A stretch of 64,000 nucleotides of DNA from Hydrogenobacter hydrogenophilus (GCF_900215655.1 NZ_OBEN01000001.1:421749-485748); one strand, 5' to 3'. Counted from the first letter of the stretch, positions 54,506 to 63,875 are shown. Numbers and translations: made by a program. Notes: a model not told the origin generated them from the sequence alone.

Positions 54506-55626
54506 AGTGGTTCTTGGTAGCCTTCTTTAGCATATACTCTTTCTTGCATCTTTATGTGTTTTTTAAACTCATAAAACCTAACTTTTCTACGCAAAAAAGT
54601 ATAGCTTTCCTAGTCCTTTTTTGCGTAATGGTGCTATCTCCTGTATTGTGGAGAGCGTTGGAAGCCAAAGAAAACGGCACTTTGACTTACTGGGTTGCTT
54701 TCCTGAGCTTGCTCTGGATGGGTTTTATCCTTTATGTGGTGTTCTTTTCTCTTACTATTGACGCTTACAGAGGCATAGTTTTTCTAAGCAAACGTCTTTT
54801 TGGGGTAAATCCTATACCTACTCCTTCATCAAGACTTTCCATGTATTTAGTGGTGTTTTTAAGCTTGTGCCTATCCGCATACAGTTATTACGAGACCCTA
54901 CGGTTGGAGGTCATAAGGATAAAGATACAAACAGATAAACTACCTATAAGTAAGCTAAGAATAATGCACATTTCAGATGTGCACCTTGGTCCTGTTATGG
55001 GAAAGGACAAGATAAAACTCATAAAAGAAGTATGGGAAAAGGAAAAGCCAGATATCATAGTTTCTACAGGCGATCTTGTTGATGGCAATATGAGAAGAAA
55101 AGATGGGCTTGCAAATATGCTTGCAAGCATGTCCGCATCCTTGGGAAAGTTTGCAGTCCTTGGAAACCATGAGTATTACCGAGGCATTGATCAAGCAATA
55201 GATTTTACGGAAAGGGCAGGTTTTGTATTGCTAAGGGGTGAGGTAAGAGACTTGGGACCCATCTTAGTGGTTGGAGTTGATGATGACGATTGTAGGTTTT
55301 TTAACGCATGCCAAGGAGAAATTGATGAGTACAAACTTTTGGAAAAGGTACAGAAAGGAAAGTTTATCCTACTTTTGAAACACAAACCAAGGCTAAATCC
55401 CATGTCTGTAGGACTATTTGATCTCATGCTTTCGGGGCATACCCACGGAGGACTCTACAAACCCATAGGGGATATCTTTCTCAAAAAGCTCTTCATCACA
55501 GACAGAGGATTTTTGCGTTTAGGGAGTTCTTACATCTTTGTGAGCAAGGGTGTAGGCACAGGCGGACCTCCCATGAGGCTTTTTTCTCCACCAGATGTTG
55601 CCATTATTGACCTTGTGAAAAAGTAA
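54502..55626 (+). CDS. Membrane-anchored metallophosphoesterase
   Basis: A 374-residue protein. About four N-terminal membrane helices (residues 1-140) are followed by a calcineurin-type domain with [34 protein letters not shown] and LSGHTHGG. It belongs to the YkuE/YaeI-type (UDP-2,3-diacylglucosamine-hydrolase-like) membrane phosphoesterases, but the substrate is unknown. Its 3' end overlaps pyrG by 23 bp. Confidence 0.88.
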   Translation: MKWFLVAFFSIYSFLHLYVFFKLIKPNFSTQKSIAFLVLFCVMVLSPVLWRALEAKENGTLTYWVAFLSLLWMGFILYVVFFSLTIDAYRGIVFLSKRLFGVNPIPTPSSRLSMYLVVFLSLCLSAYSYYETLRLEVIRIKIQTDKLPISKLRIMHISDVHLGPVMGKDKIKLIKEVWEKEKPDIIVSTGDLVDGNMRRKDGLANMLASMSASLGKFAVLGNHEYYRGIDQAIDFTERAGFVLLRGEVRDLGPILVVGVDDDDCRFFNACQGEIDEYKLLEKVQKGKFILLLKHKPRLNPMSVGLFDLMLSGHTHGGLYKPIGDIFLKKLFITDRGFLRLGSSYIFVSKGVGTGGPPMRLFSPPDVAIIDLVKK

Positions 55627-57190
55627 TGCACGCTCTTATAAAAGACACAAAGAGGGGGTGCGGATCAAAAGGCTTGCTTTTAAATTCGGGATGAAACTGG
55701 CATCCTATGTACCAAGGGTGGTCTTTGAGCTCAATAATTTCTACCAGCTTTCCATCGGGAGAGAGGCCTGAAAAAACTATGCCAGCCTTTTGGTAAACAT
55801 CTCTGTAGGCGTTATTAAATTCGTATCTGTGCCTGTGTCTTTCGTAAACTACTTCTTTACCGTATATGTTTCTCGCTTTGCTTCCTTCTACAAGCACGCA
55901 AGGATAAGACCCCAGCCTCATAGTTCCACCAAGACGGTCTATAGCCTTTTGATTTTCCATAAGGTCTATGACTGGGTAAGGTGTGTTTGGATCAAACTCT
56001 GTAGAGTTGGCTTTTTCCATTCCCAAAACGTTCCTTGCAAACTCTACACACATGAGTTGCATACCTAAACATATACCAAAGGTAGGCACTCCCTTTTCCC
56101 TCCCGTATTTTAAAGCCCTTATCTTACCCTCTGTACCTCTCTCTCCAAACCCACCGGGCACAAGAATACCGTCCAGATTTTCTAACATCTCTTCCTTCAA
56201 GTCCTCTGAGTTTATCCACTGGATATCCACTTTCACACCGTTTGCTATACCCCCGTGCAAAAGCGCTTCGTGTATACTTTTGTAAGAATCCTTCAGAGAC
56301 ATGTATTTACCCACAACCCCTATCTTTACCTCCCCCTGAACACTTCTTATCTTTTCCATTATGCTTTCCCATCTTGTTGGAAGTTCTTTGTAAGACAATC
56401 CAAAATGCTCCGCTATTATCCTGTCTACGCCTTGTCTTTTCAATATTATTGGTACTTCGTATATGTACTCTACGTCAGGTGCAGAAATGACTGAGCTCTC
56501 CTTTACATTGGTGAACAGAGATATCTTCTCCTTTATGCTTTTGGGAAGCTCCATTTCAGACCTACAGACTATCATGTGGGGCTGTATACCTATGGCTCTG
56601 AGCTCTTTTACCGAATGTTGTGTGGGCTTGGTTTTTAGTTCACCCGCACTCTTTATGTAAGGTACATAAGTAACATGAACAAACAGTATGTCTTCTTTCT
56701 TTGATTCTAAGGACAGCTGCCTTATAGCTTCTAAGAAAGGTAGGCTCTCTATATCTCCAACAGTACCACCCACCTCCACTATAGCTATGTCGCTGTCCTT
56801 CTCTATAGACCTTATGAGTTTTTTTATCTCATCGGTTATATGAGGTATAACTTGTACAGTAGCACCAAGATATCCACCTCTTCGCTCTCTCTCCAAAACA
56901 TTAAAGTAAACCCTTCCTGCAGTTATGTTATTTTTCCTACTCATACGGGAGTAGGTGAATCTTTCGTAATGGCCAAGATCCAAATCCGTCTCCGCACCGT
57001 CTTCCGTGACGTAAACTTCTCCATGCTGGTATGGACTCATGGTTCCTGGATCCACATTTAAGTAAGGGTCAAGTTTTTGAAAAGTGATGGTGTATCCTAG
57101 TTCTTCAAGAAGGGAGCCTATGGATGCTGACGTTACACCTTTTCCGAGGGCAGAAAGCACACCACCAGTGACGAAGATGAACTTTGCCAT
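55604..57190 (-). CDS. pyrG: CTP synthase
   Basis: A 528-residue enzyme converting UTP to CTP with glutamine. The synthetase domain starts [22 protein letters not shown] and has [21 protein letters not shown]; the class I glutaminase domain has [20 protein letters not shown] (nucleophile Cys) and [16 protein letters not shown] lies 8 nt before the ATG. Overlaps the phosphoesterase gene by 23 bp. Confidence 0.97.
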   Translation of the reverse strand: MAKFIFVTGGVLSALGKGVTSASIGSLLEELGYTITFQKLDPYLNVDPGTMSPYQHGEVYVTEDGAETDLDLGHYERFTYSRMSRKNNITAGRVYFNVLERERRGGYLGATVQVIPHITDEIKKLIRSIEKDSDIAIVEVGGTVGDIESLPFLEAIRQLSLESKKEDILFVHVTYVPYIKSAGELKTKPTQHSVKELRAIGIQPHMIVCRSEMELPKSIKEKISLFTNVKESSVISAPDVEYIYEVPIILKRQGVDRIIAEHFGLSYKELPTRWESIMEKIRSVQGEVKIGVVGKYMSLKDSYKSIHEALLHGGIANGVKVDIQWINSEDLKEEMLENLDGILVPGGFGERGTEGKIRALKYGREKGVPTFGICLGMQLMCVEFARNVLGMEKANSTEFDPNTPYPVIDLMENQKAIDRLGGTMRLGSYPCVLVEGSKARNIYGKEVVYERHRHRYEFNNAYRDVYQKAGIVFSGLSPDGKLVEIIELKDHPWYIGCQFHPEFKSKPFDPHPLFVSFIRACITFSQGQ

Positions 57191-57198
57191 GTGAGAAT

Positions 57199-57204
57199 AT
57201 TTTA
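57199..57204 (-). promoter_or_regulatory. -10-like hexamer TAAAAT for pyrG
   Basis: TAAAAT ends 8 nt before the pyrG ATG and overlaps the stop of the upstream 112-residue gene. Confidence 0.35.
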
Positions 57205-57540
57205 AGTTATCTGATGCTCATATTCCTTTCGGTAGATTTTCCACCTGGGTGGTGATAGGCTACTGGAACAGCCAAGGGAAGAAGTATCGTATATTTTAAA
57301 AACTTTAGGGTCTGACGGCTCATGAACGAAGACAAACACCGTGTTGTTGGGAAGGAATTTCATCTGGGACTTCCAGTTTTTTATCTGCAAAAGTATGTCT
57401 TTTAACCTTTCTTTTACTTCTTCTGCGGACAGTTTTTCTTTTAACATTGCGTTTGTATCTTCAAAAAACCACTCTCCATCCTTTATGTTTTGGATCATCT
57501 CAAGAACTTTCTCCTCAGAAGGTATACCGTAAAATCTCAT
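57202..57540 (-). CDS. Hypothetical protein, 112 residues
   Basis: A soluble protein of unknown family. The first half is helical ([44 protein letters not shown]), the second has strands ([19 protein letters not shown]) and a Ser-rich [10 protein letters not shown] stretch. TAGAAT ends 7 nt before the ATG. It lies between rpiB and pyrG on the same strand. Confidence 0.7.
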   Translation of the reverse strand: MRFYGIPSEEKVLEMIQNIKDGEWFFEDTNAMLKEKLSAEEVKERLKDILLQIKNWKSQMKFLPNNTVFVFVHEPSDPKVFKIYDTSSLGCSSSLSPPRWKIYRKEYEHQIT

Positions 57541-57550
57541 AAGCTTAATT

Positions 57551-57997
57551 CTAACACATATCCTCTTCCAACTTGGTTATTAGGTCTACCCTTCTTTTGT
57601 GCCTTCCGCCACCAAATTCTGAGGCAAGCCATGTGGATACAATAGATAGAGCCAGCTCTTCACCCAAAACCCTACCTCCTAAGCAGAGGACATTAGCGTT
57701 GTTGTGCTCTCTGCTCACCTTTGCCATGTACTCATTGGTACAGAGAGCTGCATACACTCCCTTGAACTTGTTGGCAGTTATACACATACCTATACCTGTT
57801 CCGCAGATGAGTATCCCCTGCTGTGCTTCGCCTCTTTGAATGGCAAGAGCCACCTCACGGGCAAAAAGGGGATAATCCGTAGATTCTGCAGAGTCTGTGC
57901 CAAAGTCTATAACTTGATAACCCCTTGATATGAGAAACTCCTTTATTTTTTCTTTGAGGTGATAACCTGCGTGGTCAGCACCTATGGCTATCTTCAT
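57551..57997 (-). CDS. rpiB: Ribose-5-phosphate isomerase B
   Basis: A 148-residue RpiB/LacA-type isomerase linking ribose-5-phosphate and ribulose-5-phosphate. Motifs are IAIGADHAGYHLKEKI, DYPLFAREVA, GILICGTGIGMCITANKFKGVYAALC (catalytic Cys in GTGIG-xC type loop) and REHNNANVLCLGGR. TATAAT lies 9 nt before the ATG. Confidence 0.95.
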   Translation of the reverse strand: MKIAIGADHAGYHLKEKIKEFLISRGYQVIDFGTDSAESTDYPLFAREVALAIQRGEAQQGILICGTGIGMCITANKFKGVYAALCTNEYMAKVSREHNNANVLCLGGRVLGEELALSIVSTWLASEFGGGRHKRRVDLITKLEEDMC

Positions 57998-58006
57998 GAC
58001 TAAAAG

Positions 58007-58012
58007 ATTATA
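58007..58012 (-). promoter_or_regulatory. -10 box TATAAT for rpiB
   Basis: TATAAT ends 9 nt before the rpiB ATG, in the 50-bp gap after merA. No Shine-Dalgarno sequence lies in between. Confidence 0.45.
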
Positions 58013-58047
58013 AGCTTACTCCTTTAACCTTGCAACCTTAAGTTTTC

Positions 58048-59646
58048 TTATACAGCACAACAGGAAAGGTGAGAGACATCTTTGAAAAAACTCTGGGCAC
58101 ATAGTTTTATGGCTTCAGAAAGAGTGGGGTAAACATCCACAGTTTCTATTACTTCCTGTAAAGTAAGTCCGTATTTTACAAGCAGGACCCCTTTGTGTAT
58201 AAGCTCCGCTCCATGAGGTGAGAGTATGTGAAGTCCAAGGATCTTCCCACTTTTCTTTTCTGCAACCAATTTAATGAGTCCCTCTTCTCTAAAGCTGAGA
58301 ACTGCTCTTGGAACCTTAGAAAAATCAAGAACTCTAACATCAACATCATAACCTATGCCTTTTGCCTCCTCTTCCTTTAAGCCTACGCTGGAAAGTTCTG
58401 GGTCTGTAAATATAGCGTGTGGTACGGATGAGTAATCCACCTTTTTCTTATTTCCAAGAAGCGCATTCTGTGCTGCTATACCACCTTCCATTGCTGCAAC
58501 GGTGACTAACATAAACTTACCTACGCAATCACCAGCAGAGTATATATCCCCATTGGTGGTTTGCATAAACTCGTTTACTTCTATAAATCCCCTCTTATCT
58601 GTCTTCACGCCTACTATCTCTAAACCTATATCTTTTGTATTTGGCGTTCTGCCCGTTGCAATGAGGAGATCTGTTCCTTTTATGACTTTTTTGTTTTTTT
58701 CGTGCTCTACCTCCAGTAAAATGTGTACCCCATCTTTACTAACCCTAAGTACCTTTGTGCTTGTTAATATCTCCATTCCCTCCCTTTCAAGCAGTTCCCT
58801 TAATTTAGTTCTAAGCTCTGGTTCCTCTCCCATAGCAATGTCTGAAAGCGCTTCCAAAAGGGTTACCTTACTTCCCAACCTGAGAAAAGCTTGTCCTAAT
58901 TCAAGCCCTATGGCACCACCACCTACAATTATCAGGTGTTCAGGTAAGTGATCCAAGTCAAATATGGTATCGCTCGTGTAGTACCTAACATCATTTAAAT
59001 TTTCTATCGGTGGAATAGATGGTTTTGAACCTGTTGTGATAACCGCCTTGTAAAAACTTATCTCTTTATCTCCTATCAGAGCTTTACCGTTAGCGATAAA
59101 CCTACCTTTTTGCTGTCTGTACTCTATGGTAGGATAAGCATCAAGCACATCCCAGTATTTTTCTTTTCTTAATCTCTCAAGGAGTTTCTCCTTTATCTCC
59201 ACTATCCTTTTCATATCCACTCTGCCTTCCTTTGCACAAACCTTGATGGTGTTAGCTATTTCTATGAAATACTTGGAAGGTATACAACCTCTGTTGAGGC
59301 ATGTACCACCTATTACACTGTTTTCTACAACTAAAACCTTTGCTCCAAGCTCAGAAGCCTTGATGGCGGAAGCAAAACCTGCAGAACCACCTCCTAAAAC
59401 AAAAAGGTCATAAACCTCCCTTTTGGGTATGTAAACTTCGGGAACATCTTCAATGGGTTCTGCACCGTATCCGGCTTTTTTAACAGCTTCTATGAGCTTT
59501 TCTACTTGCGCTTCTCCTTCTACCTGTGCATAACCTTGAGGGAAATAAACTTTGGCATGCTTAACACCCTCAACGCCTTCAAGAGCTCTCTTGACCGTTT
59601 GAGCACAGTGCTCACAAGTCATTCCTGTTATTCTAAGTTTGATCAT
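58048..59646 (-). CDS. merA: Mercuric reductase with N-terminal HMA domain
   Basis: A 532-residue flavoprotein reducing Hg(II) to Hg(0) with NADPH. The N-terminal HMA domain has GMTCEHC (residues 8-14). The redox-active pair is Cys116/Cys121 in GGTCLNRGCIPSK, and the end SCCAV is the C-terminal Cys pair that hands Hg(II) to the active site. FAD and NAD motifs are VLGGGSAGFASA and VGGGAIGLELGQ. The C-terminal vicinal pair separates it from ordinary dihydrolipoamide dehydrogenase. It is last in the mer operon, 12 bp after merP. Confidence 0.95.
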   Translation of the reverse strand: MIKLRITGMTCEHCAQTVKRALEGVEGVKHAKVYFPQGYAQVEGEAQVEKLIEAVKKAGYGAEPIEDVPEVYIPKREVYDLFVLGGGSAGFASAIKASELGAKVLVVENSVIGGTCLNRGCIPSKYFIEIANTIKVCAKEGRVDMKRIVEIKEKLLERLRKEKYWDVLDAYPTIEYRQQKGRFIANGKALIGDKEISFYKAVITTGSKPSIPPIENLNDVRYYTSDTIFDLDHLPEHLIIVGGGAIGLELGQAFLRLGSKVTLLEALSDIAMGEEPELRTKLRELLEREGMEILTSTKVLRVSKDGVHILLEVEHEKNKKVIKGTDLLIATGRTPNTKDIGLEIVGVKTDKRGFIEVNEFMQTTNGDIYSAGDCVGKFMLVTVAAMEGGIAAQNALLGNKKKVDYSSVPHAIFTDPELSSVGLKEEEAKGIGYDVDVRVLDFSKVPRAVLSFREEGLIKLVAEKKSGKILGLHILSPHGAELIHKGVLLVKYGLTLQEVIETVDVYPTLSEAIKLCAQSFFKDVSHLSCCAV

Positions 59647-59658
59647 AATCCTTCCTCC

Positions 59659-59937
59659 TTAAAACTTGGTCTCTCCTATAACCTTGCCCATGTATTGCCC
59701 AGCTCTGGATATGGCTTTGAGAATGTTATCCTCTTTGACACCATCTTCTGCAACTACTACTGCTATACGGTTTTTGAGAGAAGTCTCTACCCACTTAACG
59801 CCTTCTACTTGAGAGATGGCCTTTTTGACAGCTACAGGACACATCTCACAAGTCATACCCTCTACATCAATAACCACAACCTTTTTAGCAAAAGAAAGAC
59901 CCATCAACACCAACAAAGATAACATAACCTGCTTCAT
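59659..59937 (-). CDS. merP: Periplasmic mercury-binding protein MerP
   Basis: A 92-residue exported protein. The signal peptide QVMLSLLVLMGLSFA is followed by an HMA domain with GMTCEMCPVAVKKAI, the MerP-type GMTCxxCP motif that binds Hg(II) and passes it to MerT. The start is 3 bp from the merT stop. Confidence 0.93.
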   Translation of the reverse strand: MKQVMLSLLVLMGLSFAKKVVVIDVEGMTCEMCPVAVKKAISQVEGVKWVETSLKNRIAVVVAEDGVKEDNILKAISRAGQYMGKVIGETKF

Positions 59938-59940
59938 GAT

Positions 59941-60280
59941 TTAACCTCCGTAAACTTTAGTAAGCACATAGGGGTAAAAGGTTGCAACTACAAGGAGTAA
60001 AAGAGATATCCATGCTAAACCTTTGCTCAGGTTTTTAATCCACGAAGGTTCTTCACAAGCACATTCAACTTTTCTTTTTTTGTACAATCTGTAAAGTGAG
60101 TATGCTACACTCATATAGCCTACCGTAAGAAAGTACCATCTGTAAGGTTCAAGAACGCTTAGTCTACTTAAGCTTCCTACTGAAACACCAAAAATTACAA
60201 ACAGAGTGGGGTGCTATACAGCAAGAACCTGCAAAAAAAGATGCAAGAAGCCCTACTACACTTGCGATAGCTTCTCTCAT
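59941..60280 (-). pseudogene. merT: merT with single-base frameshift
   Basis: From ATG 60280 (GGAGGT upstream) the frame reads MREAIASVVGLLASFFAGSCCIAP, a MerT-like first helix with the mercury-binding Cys pair. It then goes out of frame at a run of four C (G at 60208-60211 on the plus strand) and stops early. In the next frame it continues as TLFVIFGVSVGSLS through two more hydrophobic helices, and ends in VLTKVYGG, with stop at 59941-59943. One C fewer would restore a MerT of about 113 residues, including an ECACEE cysteine pair in the cytosolic loop. It may be a true mutation or a sequence error in the homopolymer. Confidence 0.88.
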
Positions 60281-60281
60281 A

Positions 60282-60575
60282 TCAACAACCTCCTTTTACT
60301 AACTTTTTTACAGCGTCTAAGAATTCTTCCAATGCTCTTATATCACCTGCTTCCACGCTTGGCTTAACGCAGGACTGAACATGCTCCTCAAGAAGCTTGA
60401 CCGCTACCGAGCTAAGAGCGGATCTCACAGCAGATATCTGAATCAGTATTTCATCACAGCTTCTTTTCTCCTGAATCATCTTCTGTAAGCCCTTTATCTG
60501 ACCCTCTATCTTTGAAAGTCTGCTGACTAGCTCCTTTACACTTTCTTCAGACAGGTAAATATCGCACCTCTCCAT
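60282..60575 (-). CDS. CsoR/RcnR-family metal-sensing repressor
   Basis: A 97-residue all-helical repressor. Cys40, His65 and Cys69 (RRSC-like KRSCDEI and EEHVQSC) match the C-H-C ligand pattern of CsoR-type sensors, and SRLSKIEGQIKGLQKMIQE is the DNA-binding start. It leads the mer operon in place of the usual MerR, so it may answer to Hg(II) or Cu(I). The stop is 1 nt before the merT ATG, after an embedded GGAGGT. AGGAGGT precedes its own ATG. Confidence 0.9.
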   Translation of the reverse strand: MERCDIYLSEESVKELVSRLSKIEGQIKGLQKMIQEKRSCDEILIQISAVRSALSSVAVKLLEEHVQSCVKPSVEAGDIRALEEFLDAVKKLVKGGC

Positions 60576-60578
60576 ACC

Positions 60579-60597
60579 TATACCTCCTACTGGTATA
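60579..60597 (-). promoter_or_regulatory. Inverted repeat, candidate operator of the CsoR-type repressor
   Basis: TATACC-7-GGTATA is a perfect 6-bp inverted repeat 4 nt upstream of the repressor ATG, overlapping its Shine-Dalgarno. The half-sites resemble the ATACC...GGTAT form of CsoR operators. Binding would block transcription or translation of the whole mer operon. Confidence 0.5.
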
Positions 60598-60642
60598 AGA
60601 TAGTCCAGAAACTTCGCTTTTTAATATGATTTACATCAATTA

Positions 60643-62169
60643 TTAGAATTTTTTCAGCTCTATACGGTACTTCTGTATCCTATAATCAAGTTGTCTGAGT
60701 GTGTAGCCCAAAAGCTTAGCAGCCCTTGACTTTACATACCCTGTCTTTTCAAGAGCTTTTATTATCTCTTCCCTTTCGGTAAGCTCTATTATAGAAGGCA
60801 GGTGCTTGGGCTCTTCTTTATGGAGTTCAACAAAAAAGTAAGAAGGAAGGTCCTTTTCTCTTATAATACCATCCTTCAGGATAACTAGCCTTTCTATTGT
60901 GTTTTCTAACTCTCTTATATTGCCTGGCCAAGGGTATTCCATCATTATTTCCAAAGCTTTTATGTCTATCCTAACATTCTTGTTATAGCGCTGATTAAAG
61001 AGATTTAAAAAGTGGTCTATAAGCACGGGTATGTCTTCTTTCCTTTCTCTAAGAGGCGGTATGTGTATGGGAACTACGCTAAGGCGGTAGTAGAGGTCTT
61101 CCCTAAAACTTCCCTTTTGCACAAGATCCCACAGGTCTTTGTTGGTTGCGGATATGATCCTCACATCTACTTTTATACTCCTTTCACTGCCAAGCTTTTC
61201 TATCTCCCTATCCTGAAGAACTCTTAGTATTTTGGGTTGCAAGGAGAGGGGCATATCACCTATCTCGTCAAGAAAAACAGTGCCACCGTTAGCTATCTCA
61301 AACTTACCTTTCTTGGAAGTGTAAGCACCGGTAAAAGCACCCTTTTCGTATCCAAAGAGCTCCGCTTCAAGAAGGGTTTCTGGTATAGCGGAGCAGTTTA
61401 TGGTAATAAAAGGCTTTTCTTTCCTACTACTCAAAAAGTGTATGGCTTTTGCTACAAGACTTTTTCCCGTCCCGCTCTCACCCGTTAAAAGTACTGTTGT
61501 ATCTGTTTGAGATACTTTTTCTATAAGGTCTATGAGGTTCTTTATAGCTATGCTTCTGCCTATGATACCTTCAAGACTATACTTTTTACCCAATGCCTGC
61601 GTTAGAGCTTTCTTCTCTTCTTCCCACTCCTGTCTTTCTAAATTTATCCTTTCTTCAAGTTTATAAAGCATGCCTATCATAGTCCCCAGTATAATAAGTA
61701 GCTCCACCGCTTTTTCTACGCTATCCTTTTTATCAAAGCTTTTAAAAACCGCAAGCACCCCTATGATCTCACCACCAACTCTAACAGGCACCGCTATAAA
61801 GGATTCACTACCCTCCAGTCTGTCCTTTAGTCCAGTTCTGTTTATGTATGCGCCGACGCTAAGGTCAGATAGAACTACAGGTACACCGCTTTTGTATACC
61901 TTCCCCACTATTCCCTCACCCCGTTTAAAAAGCCCTCTTTCTACCTCATCCTCTTTTAGTCCAAAGGCTTTGACTATCTTTAAAAGCTTAAGGTCTTTTC
62001 TGTAAAGAGCTATATAACTGTACTTTACATCCCAGAAAGAGTAGAGTATTTTAAGCACCTCCCCCACACTGTCCAGAAAGTTCATACCTTTGCTCAGAAT
62101 TTTTGCCACTTCGTTTATTATGGTGATCTCCGGTGTACTTAAATGTTTTCTTGCGCTTTCTTCCGTCAT
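60643..62169 (-). CDS. GAF-domain sigma54-dependent activator (NifA-like)
   Basis: A 508-residue enhancer-binding protein. A GAF sensory domain (about 30-170) and a linker helix precede an AAA+ domain with Walker A GESGTGKSLVAK, the sigma54-contact loop GAFTGAYT and Walker B GTVFLDEIGDM. A Fis-type helix-turn-helix ends it (EKTGYVKSRAAKLLGYTLRQLDYRI). This layout matches NifA, but no nif genes are here, so its target is unknown. TATAAT is 9 nt before the ATG. It is divergent from folE by 31 bp. Confidence 0.93.
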   Translation of the reverse strand: MTEESARKHLSTPEITIINEVAKILSKGMNFLDSVGEVLKILYSFWDVKYSYIALYRKDLKLLKIVKAFGLKEDEVERGLFKRGEGIVGKVYKSGVPVVLSDLSVGAYINRTGLKDRLEGSESFIAVPVRVGGEIIGVLAVFKSFDKKDSVEKAVELLIILGTMIGMLYKLEERINLERQEWEEEKKALTQALGKKYSLEGIIGRSIAIKNLIDLIEKVSQTDTTVLLTGESGTGKSLVAKAIHFLSSRKEKPFITINCSAIPETLLEAELFGYEKGAFTGAYTSKKGKFEIANGGTVFLDEIGDMPLSLQPKILRVLQDREIEKLGSERSIKVDVRIISATNKDLWDLVQKGSFREDLYYRLSVVPIHIPPLRERKEDIPVLIDHFLNLFNQRYNKNVRIDIKALEIMMEYPWPGNIRELENTIERLVILKDGIIREKDLPSYFFVELHKEEPKHLPSIIELTEREEIIKALEKTGYVKSRAAKLLGYTLRQLDYRIQKYRIELKKF

Positions 62170-62178
62170 GTTAAATTA

Positions 62179-62184
62179 ATTATA
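62179..62184 (-). promoter_or_regulatory. -10 box TATAAT for the sigma54 activator gene
   Basis: TATAAT ends 9 nt before the ATG at 62169, in the 31-bp gap shared with folE. No Shine-Dalgarno sequence follows on this strand. Confidence 0.45.
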
Positions 62185-62200
62185 CGCAAGGAGGCAAGAC

Positions 62201-62761
62201 ATGGCTGTAGATAAAGAAAAGATGAAACAAGCAGTGAGACTCTTTCTTGAGGCTATAGGTGAGGACCCAAATAGGGAAGGACTTAAAGATACACCCGAGA
62301 GAGTTGCCCGCATGTGGGAAGAGTTTGACAGGATGAGAGATTTTGATTTCAAACTTTTTGAAGAGTTTGGGAATTACAACGAGATGGTTCTTGTTAAGGA
62401 CATAAATGTTTATAGTATATGCGAGCATCATCTTCTGCCCTTTTTTGGCAAGGCTCACATAGCTTACATACCGGACAAAATAGTGTGTGGTCTTTCCAAA
62501 CTTGTGAGAACAGTAAGAGCCTTTTCCCTCAGTCCACAGCTTCAGGAAAGGCTTACTAATCAGATAGCAGACTTTTTGATGGATAATCTCAAGCCCAAAG
62601 GCGTTGCGGTGGTCTTGGAAATGGAGCATTTGTGTATGTCCATGAGAGGTGTTATGTCTCCAGGACACCTAACCGTTACCTCTGCTCTTCGTGGAGTATT
62701 TCTTAGCGACATGCGCACCAGAGAGGAGTTTTTAAAGCTCATAAGAAAGGAAAAGGAATGA
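62201..62761 (+). CDS. folE: GTP cyclohydrolase I
   Basis: A 186-residue enzyme making dihydroneopterin triphosphate from GTP, for folate or preQ0. Motifs are [37 protein letters not shown] (Zn Cys and His), [28 protein letters not shown] and [11 protein letters not shown] (second Zn Cys). AAGGAGG precedes the ATG. It also serves queuosine synthesis upstream of QueF. Coupled by ATGA to lpxI. Confidence 0.97.
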   Translation: MAVDKEKMKQAVRLFLEAIGEDPNREGLKDTPERVARMWEEFDRMRDFDFKLFEEFGNYNEMVLVKDINVYSICEHHLLPFFGKAHIAYIPDKIVCGLSKLVRTVRAFSLSPQLQERLTNQIADFLMDNLKPKGVAVVLEMEHLCMSMRGVMSPGHLTVTSALRGVFLSDMRTREEFLKLIRKEKE

Positions 62762-63555
62762 GGGTCTGTCTTATAGCAGGTTGGGGAGAACTTCCCCAAG
62801 TTTTCCAAAAAGAAGCCACAAAAAAGGGCGTGGAAGTTTTTACTGTAGGCGTTAAAGGCATAACTACTATCAGAGCAGACGAATACCTACCCATAGGTAA
62901 GGTGGGGAGACTCATAGACCTTCTTGAAAAGAAAGACATAAAGAATATAGTTATGCTGGGAAAGTTTGAGCAAAAATTCATGTTTTCTTACCTTTTTACC
63001 TTTGACACAGTAGCACTTTCTATCCTGAAAAAGGCAAAAGATAGAAAGCCCCAAACCATAATTGAAACATTCATGCGAGAGCTTGAAAAACGCGGATTTG
63101 AGTTTATAGACCCTAAACCTTATCTTGAAAATCTCCTTGCACCAAAAGGAAGGATAGGTAATGTGGAACCCTCTAAAGATGCCATGGAAGATGCCCTGTG
63201 GGGTATGCCTATAGCCAAGCAGATAGCTAACCTTGACATAGGACAAACCATAGTGGTGAAAGATAAAGCGGTTGTAAGTGTGGAAGCTATGGAAGGTACA
63301 CAATCAGCTATAGAAAGAGCTGGGAAGCTTGCAGGCAGGAACTGTAGAATAATAAAGGTTGCAAGGACACATCAGGATTTTAGGATAGATGTGCCAGTAG
63401 TAGGACCCCACACAGTAGAAGCGGTAAAAAAGATAAAAGGTGATGCCATCTTTGTAGAAGCAGGAAAGATATACATAGTAGATTTGGAAAAAACCGTGAA
63501 ACTTGCAAACATAAACGGTATAGCTCTCTATGGTATGGAGTACAGCTTGACATAA
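62758..63555 (+). CDS. lpxI: UDP-2,3-diacylglucosamine pyrophosphatase LpxI
   Basis: A 265-residue protein (DUF1009) of the lipid A pathway. Start [20 protein letters not shown], then [24 protein letters not shown] and the C-terminal [25 protein letters not shown] and [16 protein letters not shown] motifs. It replaces LpxH in cleaving UDP-diacylglucosamine to lipid X. The genome's lpxA lies elsewhere in this window. Overlaps folE by 4 bp. Confidence 0.93.
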   Translation: MRVCLIAGWGELPQVFQKEATKKGVEVFTVGVKGITTIRADEYLPIGKVGRLIDLLEKKDIKNIVMLGKFEQKFMFSYLFTFDTVALSILKKAKDRKPQTIIETFMRELEKRGFEFIDPKPYLENLLAPKGRIGNVEPSKDAMEDALWGMPIAKQIANLDIGQTIVVKDKAVVSVEAMEGTQSAIERAGKLAGRNCRIIKVARTHQDFRIDVPVVGPHTVEAVKKIKGDAIFVEAGKIYIVDLEKTVKLANINGIALYGMEYSLT

Positions 63556-63581
63556 AAAGGCTCAGGTGCTATTTTCTGGAT

Positions 63582-63875
63582 ATGGAAGTAGAGCTAAAGT
63601 TGAAAAAGCTTTATGGAAAGGACAAGGCTAGCATAGAAGAACTCTTGCAGAGCAGAGCAGGACGCAACCTACTGCCTTACGAGATAGTTTTTAATGACAA
63701 GGTAAACTGGGAGGAGCTTAGGGACCAGATAAAGGATTATTACTACAAAGCCTGCATCATCTACTCAAACTTCAGGTATCTTGTAAAGAGAAAAACTCCT
63801 CTGCCTTTAGTTAAGGAAAGGATCTCAGACAGGGATTTGAGAAGATTTTTTGAAGTTTTAAGGGCGCTGAATTGA
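63582..63875 (+). CDS. Hypothetical protein, 97 residues
   Basis: A basic, helical protein of unknown family (LKLKKLYGKDKASIEELLQS, WEELRDQIKDYYYKACIIYSNFRYL). It follows lpxI by 26 bp with no clear Shine-Dalgarno sequence; TATTTT lies 6 nt before the ATG. Its stop overlaps the ATG of a 25-codon frame (TGATG). Confidence 0.65.
   Translation: MEVELKLKKLYGKDKASIEELLQSRAGRNLLPYEIVFNDKVNWEELRDQIKDYYYKACIIYSNFRYLVKRKTPLPLVKERISDRDLRRFFEVLRALN

Noticed and set aside
60643..62169. Nitrogen-fixation regulator NifA
   Set aside because: The architecture fits, but no nif genes or recognisable -24/-12 targets are in the window, so only the generic sigma54 activator call is kept.
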